Shown here: piece after piece, positions 1 through 7,209 of the stretch | Numbering within the stretch: the first letter of the stretch is position 1 | How the letters are laid out: each line of letters begins with the position of its first letter | From: RGIG3009 sp045590855 | Lineage (GTDB): Bacteria > Bacillota > Clostridia > Oscillospirales > Acutalibacteraceae | Direction: 5' to 3' | Assembly (NCBI GenBank): GCA_045590855.1 | Contig: JAZNRV010000093.1 | Coordinates: 1-12,367 of the forward strand | DNA: 12,367 bases | Notes under the pieces: generated by a model | Told to the model about the DNA's origin: nothing | The model's input: the letters and a program-made list of their open reading frames with translations, nothing else | Database searches by the model: none | Position numbers and translations under genes: made by a program

Positions 1-360
1 ATTGGAAAGCTTCCAGTTGAGCCCTAACGCCTTTCCAATAAAATAACCACCGCCAAAACATGTCGCTAAAGTGAATACCATAACCACAAGCGATAGTTTA
101 CCAACGTGTAAAATGGTGTTAATATTAAGAGAAAGACCAAGCAGTATAATAGCAAATTTAAGTATCTTTTTAGAAGTAAATTTAATTCCTGGCGCGAGAA
201 AACCGTTTTTGCCGATAAAATGATTTACAAGCATACCTATAAACATTGCAATTACTGCGCCGCCAATTAAATGAATAGGCAAAAGGTTTTCTATAAAGCA
301 AGCGACAGCCGCAACTGCGACTGACACGACAATACCTGATAAAAATTTAAGAACTTTCAT
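1..360 (-). CDS. YeiH/YadS-family (UPF0324) putative sulfate exporter, N-terminal part, cut by window edge
   Basis: Reading from an ATG at 360 towards the left edge there are 120 uninterrupted codons with no stop, so the gene continues outside the window. An SD (GGAGATAG) lies just upstream of the ATG. The protein is very hydrophobic: probable membrane segments at residues 5-22, 31-48, 67-80 and 89-104. The run GGAVIAMFIGMLVN, then PGIKFTSKKILKFAIILLG, is what I know from the YeiH/UPF0324 family (Pfam Cons_hypoth698), inner-membrane proteins of about 340 residues annotated as putative sulfate exporters; transport has not been firmly shown for the family. By hand count 131 of 360 bases are G or C (about 36%), clearly lower than the cysK-ddl-murF genes nearby, so it may have a different history. 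No LysR regulator, often found next to yeiH in enterobacteria, is visible here. Confidence 0.85.
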   Translation of the reverse strand, partial: MKVLKFLSGIVVSVAVAAVACFIENLLPIHLIGGAVIAMFIGMLVNHFIGKNGFLAPGIKFTSKKILKFAIILLGLSLNINTILHVGKLSLVVMVFTLATCFGGGYFIGKALGLNWKLSN

Positions 361-388
361 AACTATCTCCTAATGTCAATTTTTATGC

Positions 389-417
389 ATTATATCACAA
401 TTAACTTAAAAAGTAAA
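389..417 (-). promoter_or_regulatory. Sigma-A promoter for the yeiH-like gene
   Basis: On the minus strand TTTACT (417-412), a 17-bp spacer and a perfect TATAAT (394-389) are preceded by TG one base before the -10 (extended -10). Transcription would start near 382, about 20 nt before the ATG. It is back to back with the spoVT promoter. Confidence 0.7.
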
Positions 418-425
418 CCTATACA

Positions 426-454
426 GTATAAATTCCCACGAGTTACAAATAATA
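426..454 (+). promoter_or_regulatory. Possible sigma-G/sigma-F type promoter of spoVT
   Basis: GTATA (426-430), a 17-bp spacer and AATAATA (448-454) resemble the forespore consensus gHATR - 17/18 - CATnnTA with one mismatch (A for C). In B. subtilis spoVT is transcribed by sigma-G, which is why I looked for this. The -35 box overlaps an 11-bp palindrome, TATACAGTATA (420-430), lying between the two divergent promoters. The match is short and could be chance. Confidence 0.35.
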
Positions 455-488
455 GTATCACGATTTTGAATTTAAAGGAGATTTATAT

Positions 489-1025
489 ATGAAAGCAACT
501 GGGATTGTGAGAAGAATAGACGACCTTGGTCGTGTGGTGATTCCGAAAGAGATTAGAAGAACAATGCGCATACGTGAAGGAGACCCGTTGGAGATTTTTA
601 CGGGGCCGAATGAGGAAGTGGTGTTTAAAAAATATTCGCCGATTGGTGAATTATCTCAATTTGCGTCGCAGTATGCCGAGGTAATGAGTCGCGCATGCGG
701 GTTTCCGGTGGCGATTGGTGACCGCGACCATGTTATTGCGATGGCGGGAGAATCCAAAAAAGAGTATTTGGAACGTCGATTATCGCCCGTAATCGAAAAA
801 ATCATGAACGAACGCAAAACGGCAATCGCCGAGCGCGGTCAAGGTTTTTTGTTGGCGGAGGACAAAGACAAGCATGCTATGATAGTATCCCCGATTTTAT
901 CGGCGGGTGACGTGACGGGGTGTGTGTGCATTTTGCAAAACGAGCAAGGTGCCACACCAAAAGAATCCGAGATTAAATTGGCGCAAGTCGCCGCCGCGTT
1001 TTTGGGAAAACAAATGGAAGAATAA
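489..1025 (+). CDS. spoVT: Stage V sporulation protein T, AbrB-family regulator
   Basis: 178 residues, the usual length of SpoVT. Residues 1-50 form the SpoVT/AbrB swapped-hairpin DNA-binding domain: MKATGIVRRIDDLGRVVIPK, then EIRRTMRIREGDPLEIF, is near-identical to the family. Residues about 56-178 are the GAF-like C-terminal domain that forms the tetramer and is thought to sense a small ligand. In B. subtilis SpoVT is made in the forespore late in sporulation and tunes the sigma-G regulon, germination and spore resistance. The ATG follows AAAGGAG (474-480) at 8 nt. It is monocistronic: a divergent membrane-protein gene lies upstream and a strong hairpin terminator starts 2 nt after its stop. 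Its presence marks the host as an endospore former. Confidence 0.96.
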   Translation: MKATGIVRRIDDLGRVVIPKEIRRTMRIREGDPLEIFTGPNEEVVFKKYSPIGELSQFASQYAEVMSRACGFPVAIGDRDHVIAMAGESKKEYLERRLSPVIEKIMNERKTAIAERGQGFLLAEDKDKHAMIVSPILSAGDVTGCVCILQNEQGATPKESEIKLAQVAAAFLGKQMEE

Positions 1026-1026
1026 A

Positions 1027-1080
1027 CGAATCGCCATGCCCTGTAAGTTAGGGCATGGCGATTCGCTTTCTTGTTTTTTA
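1027..1080. terminator. Strong hairpin terminator shared by spoVT and the convergent sigma/anti-sigma pair
   Basis: A perfect 16-bp stem (1027-1042 with 1050-1065), a 7-nt loop, then CTTTCTTGTTTTTTA on the plus strand. Read from the minus strand the stem is followed by TTTATTCTT, so it may work in both directions. It sits between the convergent stops at 1025 and 1078. Confidence 0.9.
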
Positions 1081-1998
1081 AAAACCTGTGGTTGTTTGTG
1101 CGATGAAAGACTCGGTTCTGCGGTTAGTTGTAGTAGATTGCGCATTATACGTTGTTGTTCCTGTGGGTTGCGTAACATATCCCGTTGTCAAATAATAAAA
1201 AGGTTCAGTAGTGCGCGACGTGGTGGTTGTGGTAGGAACAGCGTTTGGGTCCATAATGGCAAGTTGCTGTAAAATGTATTCTCTTTCGGCATCAATGAGG
1301 GTTCCGCCACTGGCTTCGTATGCGGTTTTGACTTGGCTCGCCGTCATACCGGCGGCAATATAATCGGCGGCGGTGTGGTCTGCCAACCAACCGATGGCAT
1401 AAAACGCGTTGCCGACAATGACCGTGGTATCCAAAGCAAAATACCGATAGGCATCGTATTTGGTGTAGGTATACAGTACTTCAATTTGTTCGGCTGTGTA
1501 ATACTCGTATTCCACTATTTTGTTATATTGTTCGCATACCTGTTCAATTTCCGAACGAGGCACATTTAGTTCGTGAATAAAGTTATACAAATTATATTCA
1601 TTGGCATCGCGCGTTCCTCCCGCGTGGGAAAAAGTGCTCAGCCATTCATCGTAAACAGCGGGATCTACCAACGCATCGAACGAACTGTTAAGCGAGATGC
1701 AATCGTGAAGCGGTTTGTTGCGAAACGGGTCGGCACCGCCAATGCCGATGATGTTCGGAAATTTATGAATATCACTTTCACCGTTGTGAAAAATGATGCC
1801 GGTTGTTGTGGTGGGGAACGACGGCATCGGCCCGTTGGAAGAAACGGAGAGAAGATTGACGGCAACCACCAACACACAAACCATACCGACACAAAGCATA
1901 CACAATCCAACGGCGGTGCCGCGACGGCGACGGCGGTCGATACGATATTGTTTTTGCTTTTCTAAAATCGTTTCATAAAATTGACGATCAGTTTTCAT
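1078..1998 (-). CDS. Putative anti-sigma factor: single-pass membrane protein with Thr-rich C-terminal tail
   Basis: 306 residues from the ATG at 1998. I chose this start because AAAGGAGGTG lies 8 nt upstream; an in-frame ATG at 2043 has no such support. The first codons overlap the last 11 nt of the sigma-factor gene, so translation is probably coupled. Residues 1-27 are short, basic and cytoplasmic (DRRRRR before the membrane), 28-51 form one membrane helix, and about 250 residues would be outside. The outer part has two short helical stretches (NFIHELNVPRSEIEQ, YTAEQIEVLYTYTKY) and ends in a Thr-rich tail: 21 of the last 52 residues are Thr. I see no HxxxCxxC zinc anti-sigma motif. Position and topology are typical of an ECF anti-sigma or sensor; the sequence itself is not one I can place in a named family. 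Confidence 0.65.
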   Translation of the reverse strand: MKTDRQFYETILEKQKQYRIDRRRRRGTAVGLCMLCVGMVCVLVVAVNLLSVSSNGPMPSFPTTTTGIIFHNGESDIHKFPNIIGIGGADPFRNKPLHDCISLNSSFDALVDPAVYDEWLSTFSHAGGTRDANEYNLYNFIHELNVPRSEIEQVCEQYNKIVEYEYYTAEQIEVLYTYTKYDAYRYFALDTTVIVGNAFYAIGWLADHTAADYIAAGMTASQVKTAYEASGGTLIDAEREYILQQLAIMDPNAVPTTTTTSRTTEPFYYLTTGYVTQPTGTTTYNAQSTTTNRRTESFIAQTTTGF

Positions 1999-2524
1999 GG
2001 TCAAACACCTCCTTTGTGGAGTTGCGCAGTTGCTCGCGCGCACGGTGACAAAGGTTGCGAATTTGAGTGGGGGTTTTGTGCATAGCCGCGGCGGCTTCTT
2101 CGTAGGAAAGCCCTTCCCTCGCGGTGAGTAGTAACGCCATACGGCGGTCGTCTTTCAAATCTGACAGAGCTTTTTGTATTGCTCTATTACGTTCGCGCGC
2201 TAACAAAAGTTTTTCAGGCTCCCCTTGACCATCGGACAGGTTTTCTGCCTTTTCCAGTGTTAGCAAGTTGCGGTTTTTGCGGATATAGTCAATGGCTTTG
2301 TGGCGGGCAACCGCAAACAACCACGAACGAAAACTCCCTTTTGGTTGATAGCCTTTTCGTTCCAAAATCACCACAAACACATCGGCTGCCAAGTCCTCGG
2401 CGGTATCATAGTTTGATACAAAACGTTGTAAAAATGCCGTGAGTGAATGGCGGTATGTATAAACCAACTCTTCAAACGCACGCAAATCACCGTCTAAAAA
2501 GGCGGCATACAAATCTGTTGCCAT
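1988..2524 (-). CDS. ECF (sigma-70 family group IV) RNA polymerase sigma factor
   Basis: 178 residues from ATG 2524. A longer frame begins at ATG 2542, but that codon is part of the GAGGAGGTGG Shine-Dalgarno (2531-2540) that serves the ATG at 2524, so the shorter start is right. Region 2 is clear at about residues 15-84: AFEELVYTYRHSLTAFLQRF, the core-binding DTAEDLAADVFVVILE, then FRSWLFAVARHKAIDYIRKN for -10 recognition. Region 4 is at about 115-168: ALSDLKDDRRMALLLTAREG followed by the helix-turn-helix LSYEEAAAAMHKTPTQIRN and LCHRAREQLR. There is no region 1 or 3, as expected of ECF factors. It should recruit RNA polymerase to a stress or envelope regulon, held in check by the membrane protein encoded directly downstream. 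Its promoter looks like sigma-A, not an ECF self-activated type. Confidence 0.93.
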   Translation of the reverse strand: MATDLYAAFLDGDLRAFEELVYTYRHSLTAFLQRFVSNYDTAEDLAADVFVVILERKGYQPKGSFRSWLFAVARHKAIDYIRKNRNLLTLEKAENLSDGQGEPEKLLLARERNRAIQKALSDLKDDRRMALLLTAREGLSYEEAAAAMHKTPTQIRNLCHRAREQLRNSTKEVFDHEN

Positions 2525-2581
2525 GGCTTTCCACCTCCTCAAACATATATCGTTTTAAAGCATAAAAACTCTCACAATTTC

Positions 2582-2610
2582 AGTATAAAATATTTTTTTG
2601 GCCTTATCAA
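2582..2610 (-). promoter_or_regulatory. Sigma-A promoter of the ECF sigma operon
   Basis: On the minus strand TTGATA (2610-2605), a 17-bp spacer and TATACT (2587-2582). Transcription would start near 2575, about 50 nt before the sigma-factor ATG. It begins 2 bp beyond the T-run of the cysK terminator, so the two units are packed tightly. Confidence 0.65.
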
Positions 2611-2611
2611 G

Positions 2612-2644
2612 AAAAAGGGCGGCTTTGGAAAAATTCCAAAGCCG
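2612..2644 (-). terminator. Rho-independent terminator of the hydrolase-murF-ddl-cysK operon
   Basis: An 11-bp perfect stem (2634-2644 with 2620-2630) with a 3-nt A/T loop, followed on the minus strand by CCCTTTTTC. It starts 10 nt after the cysK stop codon. Confidence 0.9.
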
Positions 2645-2654
2645 TCTTGGTTAC

Positions 2655-3584
2655 TTATTTATTTTCATCAAATAACGGTGTGGATAAATAGCGGTCACCT
2701 GTATCGGGCAAGAGAACCACAATGGTTTTGCCGTTGTTTTCGGGTTTTTGCGCTATGGTACGCGCTGCGTACAAGGCGGCACCCGAAGAAATTCCCACCA
2801 ACACGCCATGGGCGTGTGCAAACTCACGCGCTGCCGAAAAGGCTTGTTGTTCGCTGACGGTGACAACCGCATCGACCATGGCGGTATTGAGGTTTTGGGG
2901 AATAAAATTGGCTCCGATGCCTTGCAGTCCGTGTGCGCCCGCCTTACCGCCTGAAAGCAGAGGGGAGGCGGCGGGTTCCACAGCAACAATTTTTACGGCG
3001 GGGTTTTGTGATTTTAAATATTCGCCTACACCGCTTAAAGTGCCGCCCGTGCCGACACCTGCCACAAAAATATCCACTGTGCCGTCGGAATCGCGCCAAA
3101 TTTCGGGACCTGTGGTTTGACAATGCGCCGAGGGGTTGGCGGGGTTATCAAATTGCGAGGGGATAAAACTGTGCGGGAATGTGGCGGCAAGTTCGTTTGC
3201 TTTGGCAATCGCGCCCGACATACCCAAAGCACCGTCGGTGAGTACAATTTCGGCACCGTAGGCTTTGAGCAACAACCGCCGTTCGGTGCTCATGGTTTCG
3301 GGCATGGTCAAGATGACACGGTATCCGCGTACCGCCGCGACCATTGCCAAACCGATGCCGGTGTTGCCGCTGGTGGGTTCGATGATGACGGAATCGGGTT
3401 GCAGTAAACCGCGCTTTTCGGCATCGTCAAGCATTGCTACCGCTACGCGGTCTTTGGCGCTGCCTGCGGGATTAAAACATTCCAATTTAGCGAGTATGGT
3501 GGCATATTCGCCGTCTTGCTTTTGCACGGCAAGCAACGGTGTGTTGCCGACAAGTTGCGTGATATCTTGATAAACTTTCATCAT
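2655..3584 (-). CDS. cysK: Cysteine synthase A (O-acetylserine sulfhydrylase), PLP-dependent
   Basis: 309 residues, the usual CysK length (about 308). It makes L-cysteine from O-acetylserine and sulfide in the cytoplasm. Visible hallmarks: ITQLVGNTPLL at the N-terminus; the PLP lysine K44 in NPAGSAKDRVA; the substrate loop EPTSGNTGIGLAMVA (69-83); the phosphate-binding GVGTGGTLSGVGEYLK (176-191); GISSGAA near 264-270. A longer open frame upstream is the reading shadow of ddl. The start is ATG 3584, which overlaps the ddl stop as ATGA; the adjacent in-frame ATG at 3581 is equally possible. The SD is a modest AAAGGCGG, formed by the Gly/Lys-rich last codons of ddl, so coupling to ddl translation is likely. 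It is the last gene of the operon, followed by a terminator. Its link to the cell-wall genes upstream is not obvious. Confidence 0.95.
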   Translation of the reverse strand: MMKVYQDITQLVGNTPLLAVQKQDGEYATILAKLECFNPAGSAKDRVAVAMLDDAEKRGLLQPDSVIIEPTSGNTGIGLAMVAAVRGYRVILTMPETMSTERRLLLKAYGAEIVLTDGALGMSGAIAKANELAATFPHSFIPSQFDNPANPSAHCQTTGPEIWRDSDGTVDIFVAGVGTGGTLSGVGEYLKSQNPAVKIVAVEPAASPLLSGGKAGAHGLQGIGANFIPQNLNTAMVDAVVTVSEQQAFSAAREFAHAHGVLVGISSGAALYAARTIAQKPENNGKTIVVLLPDTGDRYLSTPLFDENK

Positions 3585-4774
3585 AATTTTCCGCCTTTGG
3601 CGCCCTTGGCACCGCCGAGGGATACGGTGGACAGCAGGTTGGTTTCGTAACTGAAACTCAAATTTTCGCGGCGGCGTTGCCGTTTCCATGCCAAGGCAAT
3701 CATTTCATCCAACAGTTTATCGAACGGCACGCCTGCTTCTTCCCACAGATAGAAAGCAAGGGAACCGGGGATGGTGTTGATTTCGTTTACCCACAGTTCG
3801 CCCGTTTCGGGATTGTTTAAAAAGTCGATACGTGCGACACTGGTGCAGCCCAAGGCTACAAACGTTTTAACAGCGAGGTCTTGGACTTTGGCAGTCAGTT
3901 CATCGGGGATGTCGGCGGGGCAACGGCGTTTTAAATCCGACATACCGCCGGATTTTCCCGATTTGTTACCGCTTAAATATTTGTCACCGAAACTTAATAT
4001 TTCGTCACTGCCGATAGGTTCTTCGCAAACAGAGGGGCGAGCGTCTTCTGAATCGCCCAGTACCGAACAGTTGATTTCTCGAAGCGGAGTTACCGCTTTT
4101 TCCACCAAAACGCGGGGGGCAAAGCCAAACGCGGTGTCCAATGCGGTTTGCAGTTTTTCACGAGTATCGGCGCGGGAAATACCCACCGAAGAACCCAAGT
4201 TTACGGGTTTGACAATAACGGGATAGCCAAACTCATTTTCGATGGCGGTGCAGACCGCAGTGCTGTCCAGTGCATATTCCTTGCCCGAAAAAGCAAGAGC
4301 GGGCAGTACCGGTACACCTGCATCGCGCAGAGCGGATTTCATCAAAAATTTATCCATACCTACTGCCGAGGACGTAATGTCGCAGGCGGCGTAGGGGACG
4401 TTTAACATTTCGAGCAAGCCCATCAACGTGCCGTCTTCCACGTTGGTGCCGTGCACGGCAGGGAGAGCTACTTCAAACGAGCCGACAATGTTGTTGCCAA
4501 ACTTTTTGGCGGGATAGCGAATCATATCCACACCGTTTTCCGACGGAACCAACAATACTTGTGTGGCGGCAGCAAGACAGGCTTTCATGTCGCGGTATGT
4601 TTCAATCTTGCCCAAGGCTTCGCCGGTATAAAAACGGTTGTCTTTGGAAATGTACAGCGGGATGGGGTCGTATTTTTCTCGATTCAGCGCGCAAAAAGCC
4701 TGAATACCCGTAATGATCGAAACCTCATGTTCCACGGTACGTCCGCCGAAAATGACAGCTACTTTTGTTTTCAT
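3581..4774 (-). CDS. ddl: D-alanine--D-alanine ligase (ATP-grasp) with extended omega loop
   Basis: 397 residues, longer than E. coli DdlB (306) or B. subtilis Ddl (about 354). It joins two D-alanines with ATP to give the dipeptide that MurF, encoded upstream, adds to the peptidoglycan precursor. Domains: N-terminal GGRTVEHEVSIITG with catalytic Glu15; HGTNVEDGTLMGLLE (108-122); ATP-grasp with PVIVKPVNLGSSVGIS (185-200, Ser195/196); ARIDF (314-318, Arg315) and WVNEINTIPG (328-337). Tyr266 in KYLS corresponds to E. coli Tyr216, which is kept in D-Ala-D-Ala ligases and replaced in D-Ala-D-Lac or D-Ala-D-Ser enzymes, so normal D-Ala specificity is expected. About 11 extra residues (SGNKSGKSGGMSDLKRR) follow that Tyr in the omega loop. 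The C-terminus ends in a Gly/Ala/Lys tail. The SD GAGGAG overlaps the murF stop, 12 nt before the ATG. Confidence 0.95.
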   Translation of the reverse strand: MKTKVAVIFGGRTVEHEVSIITGIQAFCALNREKYDPIPLYISKDNRFYTGEALGKIETYRDMKACLAAATQVLLVPSENGVDMIRYPAKKFGNNIVGSFEVALPAVHGTNVEDGTLMGLLEMLNVPYAACDITSSAVGMDKFLMKSALRDAGVPVLPALAFSGKEYALDSTAVCTAIENEFGYPVIVKPVNLGSSVGISRADTREKLQTALDTAFGFAPRVLVEKAVTPLREINCSVLGDSEDARPSVCEEPIGSDEILSFGDKYLSGNKSGKSGGMSDLKRRCPADIPDELTAKVQDLAVKTFVALGCTSVARIDFLNNPETGELWVNEINTIPGSLAFYLWEEAGVPFDKLLDEMIALAWKRQRRRENLSFSYETNLLSTVSLGGAKGAKGGKL

Positions 4775-4786
4775 GACAGCATCTCC

Positions 4787-6331
4787 TCAAAAATTATCCG
4801 GTAAATCGTTTTCCAATAACACAATGCGTTTTTCATTTGCGGGGAATTGTTGCAACAGCGCAAGACCATCTTGCAAGTTGGCAACGACGTGCAAATTTTC
4901 TTCTGCAAAACCGCCTTTTAGCAACCCTTCTTTGAGCGGCTGGGCTTGACGTTCGCCTACCAAAATGGCAATATCACAGCAATCGGCCGCGTATTCGCCC
5001 AGTTCACGATTGAGCGCGTCTTGACGCTCGCCCAATTCCACCATACCGGGGGTTACTAACACACGTTTTGCATCAAATTGCCGCAATACATCCAATGCGC
5101 TGCGAAAACCGGCGGGGTTTGAATTGTAGGCATCGTCAATGTAGCCGTTAGGAAGCAGTTGCAACCGATGTTCCACCGGTTTTAACAAACGGATGGGGTA
5201 TACCATTTCCGAAAGCGATACTCCCAACCGATGCGCCACGGCAATACACGCCGCTAAATTTTGCAAGTTATGAGCGCCCAGTAATTTGGTGGTAAACGTT
5301 TGACGTTTCTCGCCAATTTGAACCGTAAACGTGCAACCATTGAGGTCTACGCGGTAGTCGGTAATGACGACATCGGCGTTTTTGAAGCCGTACACCACCG
5401 TTTCACAGCGCGGCGGATTTTCTGCCAAACGGTCACGAATATAGGCGTTGTCACCGCATGTAATTAAGCATCCGTTTTCGGGTAACGCGTCGGCTAACTC
5501 AAACTTGGTAGTAACGATGTTACCCACGGTGCGAAACGTTTCCAAATGTTGCTCGCCGATGGAGGTGATGATGCCGTATTGCGGAGAAACCAAATCACAA
5601 ATTTCGCGAATGTCGCCGCGGTTTTTGGCACCCATTTCGGCAATGAATATCTCGTGCGAGGGGCGAAGATGTTCACGCACCGTTCGCACCACACCCATGG
5701 TGGTGTTAAAACTTTCGGGGGTCATCAACACGTTGTAACGCGCCGATAACAAGGCGTGTAAAAAGGTTTTGGTACTGGTTTTTCCGTAACTGCCGGTAAC
5801 ACCGATAACCGTCAAACGTGAATGGTTTTTGAGTTTGCGACGTGCGTCGTTTACATACCACCGTGCAATGGCTTTTTCCAGCGGGGTGTTGATGAGGTTG
5901 GCAAGCCCAATCCAAGCCCAAATCACCAACGAAAAAACTGCCAGTAACACGGCATCCCAACCAACAGGTAACAACCAAGCACGCCACAAAACCACAGCTG
6001 TCAGCAAAGTTTGCGTGACGAGCAAGCGTTTGACACGTGCGGTGAACACCAACGGTTTTTTGGATTTTTGGGGGAAGTTTAACGCTGCCGCAGCAAATAA
6101 CACTACTGTCGCTGCAATCAAACAATAAATCGAAGGCAAAAAAGCGCAAAGCAATAAAAGCAGCGGCCAAAGACGGCGACTGTTTATTACCTTTTTGCGG
6201 TTATCGCGGCACCATTTTTGATAGCGTTCCGGTCGATACGAATTGAGTTGTAACATGTGAGTGAAATATAACGATTGTACAGCGGTGTTGCACACACACG
6301 CAGCCAAAACAAGGGCTTTCAAAAACTCCAT
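4787..6331 (-). CDS. murF: MurF-type Mur ligase with N-terminal multi-pass membrane domain
   Basis: 514 residues from ATG 6331, preceded by AAGGAG at 7 nt. The long open frame further upstream is the shadow of the hydrolase gene. MurF adds D-Ala-D-Ala to UDP-MurNAc-tripeptide. Residues 1-165 are not the usual soluble UDP-binding domain: they hold about four hydrophobic segments (near 3-22, 54-84, 104-122, 126-146) and basic loops. The central ATPase domain follows: P-loop GVTGSYGKTSTK (177-188), PESFNTTMGVV, FIAEMGAKNRGDI (229-241), SIGEQHLETF, and Lys276 in TTKFELAD at the position usually carbamylated. The C-terminal domain has DDAYNSNPAG (399-408), VTPGMVELGE (426-435) and the ending LLENDLPDNF, all typical of MurF rather than MurC/D/E. 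It starts 2 nt after the hydrolase stop and ends 12 nt before ddl. I believe membrane-bearing MurF-like proteins occur elsewhere in Clostridia, but I cannot check how widely. Confidence 0.9.
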   Translation of the reverse strand: MEFLKALVLAACVCNTAVQSLYFTHMLQLNSYRPERYQKWCRDNRKKVINSRRLWPLLLLLCAFLPSIYCLIAATVVLFAAAALNFPQKSKKPLVFTARVKRLLVTQTLLTAVVLWRAWLLPVGWDAVLLAVFSLVIWAWIGLANLINTPLEKAIARWYVNDARRKLKNHSRLTVIGVTGSYGKTSTKTFLHALLSARYNVLMTPESFNTTMGVVRTVREHLRPSHEIFIAEMGAKNRGDIREICDLVSPQYGIITSIGEQHLETFRTVGNIVTTKFELADALPENGCLITCGDNAYIRDRLAENPPRCETVVYGFKNADVVITDYRVDLNGCTFTVQIGEKRQTFTTKLLGAHNLQNLAACIAVAHRLGVSLSEMVYPIRLLKPVEHRLQLLPNGYIDDAYNSNPAGFRSALDVLRQFDAKRVLVTPGMVELGERQDALNRELGEYAADCCDIAILVGERQAQPLKEGLLKGGFAEENLHVVANLQDGLALLQQFPANEKRIVLLENDLPDNF

Positions 6332-6333
6332 GC

Positions 6334-7104
6334 TTATTCTCCTTGTAAAAATGAATCCAGCACACGGCGGCATAGCGGGAAATTTTCGGCAAAAGCAAAG
6401 TGCCCGCCGGAAAGTTCCACCAATCCTGCATCGGGAATCAAGCGTTCCATGATTTTTGCATCTGAAAGGGGAGTGGCGGTATCGTCTTTGCCCCAAATGA
6501 GCAACGTTGGTACGCGGATTTGCGATAAATACGGGGTCATATCCTTTTGCAGTGCCAATACCATGCTTTGCCGCATAATGGGACTGGCTTTGCGATAATC
6601 GTTAGAGCCAAACCGCCGCTGCGCGTTTTCCAAAGCGTGGGGGAATACTTTTTGCATGAACGGTAAGGATAATACCCGTTTTAGGAATTTGAAAGTGTAT
6701 ACCCGCACATAATACCCAAAAGAATGGTGTGCTGGAAGACCTGCCGAGTCCAACAAAATGGCTTTTTTGAAATGAAGAGGAGATTGTTTGCGGGATAACA
6801 GTTCAATCAACACCCGCCCGCCATTGGAATGCCCGATACCGATAACGTCGTTGACACCCAGTTGGGTGGCAAAATCCACCACAAAATCCGCATAATCTGT
6901 GGGGGAGAAAGGAGTGGTAGGTTCCTCAGAACCGCCAAAGCCCGGTAAATCGGGTGCCAGCACACGGCAATAGGACGAGAGATGGTCGATAATCAAGTGA
7001 TAGACACTGCTGTCAACGCCCCAACCGTGCAACAACAACACGGTTTTTGAACCGCTGCCGCTATCAATATAATGAACACGGCGACCGCCAAGCATGATTT
7101 CCAC
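6334..7104 (-). CDS. Alpha/beta-fold hydrolase, first gene of the murF-ddl operon
   Basis: 256 residues from GTG 7104. The frame is open to a GTG at 7113, but that codon is fused to the SD (AAAGGAG, 7119-7113), whereas the GTG at 7104 stands 8 nt after it. An ATG at 7095 is a later alternative. The fold is clear: oxyanion HGWG near residues 26-29 (LLLHGWGVDSSVY), APDLPGFGGSEEP, nucleophile elbow GHSNGG, acid in WGKDDTATP, and catalytic His in SGGHFAF near the C-terminus. A cap region with basic and aromatic residues lies between. No signal peptide, so cytoplasmic. The substrate cannot be told from the sequence; esterase, lipase or C-C hydrolase activities all exist in this family. Its last codons (QGE) carry the SD for murF, so the two are translated together, which hints at an envelope-linked role. 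Confidence 0.88.
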   Translation of the reverse strand: MEIMLGGRRVHYIDSGSGSKTVLLLHGWGVDSSVYHLIIDHLSSYCRVLAPDLPGFGGSEEPTTPFSPTDYADFVVDFATQLGVNDVIGIGHSNGGRVLIELLSRKQSPLHFKKAILLDSAGLPAHHSFGYYVRVYTFKFLKRVLSLPFMQKVFPHALENAQRRFGSNDYRKASPIMRQSMVLALQKDMTPYLSQIRVPTLLIWGKDDTATPLSDAKIMERLIPDAGLVELSGGHFAFAENFPLCRRVLDSFLQGE

Positions 7105-7125
7105 ATCGACCACTCCTTTGTTACT

Positions 7126-7153
7126 AATATATTACCATACCATATTATGTCAA
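7126..7153 (-). promoter_or_regulatory. Sigma-A promoter of the hydrolase-murF-ddl-cysK operon
   Basis: A perfect TTGACA (7153-7148), a 16-bp spacer and TATATT (7131-7126) on the minus strand. The start would be near 7119, leaving a very short leader that begins at the Shine-Dalgarno. Confidence 0.6.
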
Positions 7154-7209
7154 AAAAATCAATGGTACAACCCAAAGTATGAACGTAGAAAAATTTTTTG
7201 AATTAGCAG

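Noticed and set aside
2522..2542. ATG 2542 as the start of the ECF sigma gene
   Set aside because: This ATG is part of the SD for the ATG at 2524, so ribosomes cannot sensibly use it.
2722..3407. Overlapping plus-strand open frames opposite cysK
   Set aside because: Cys- and Arg-rich shadow translations of the well-conserved cysK gene.
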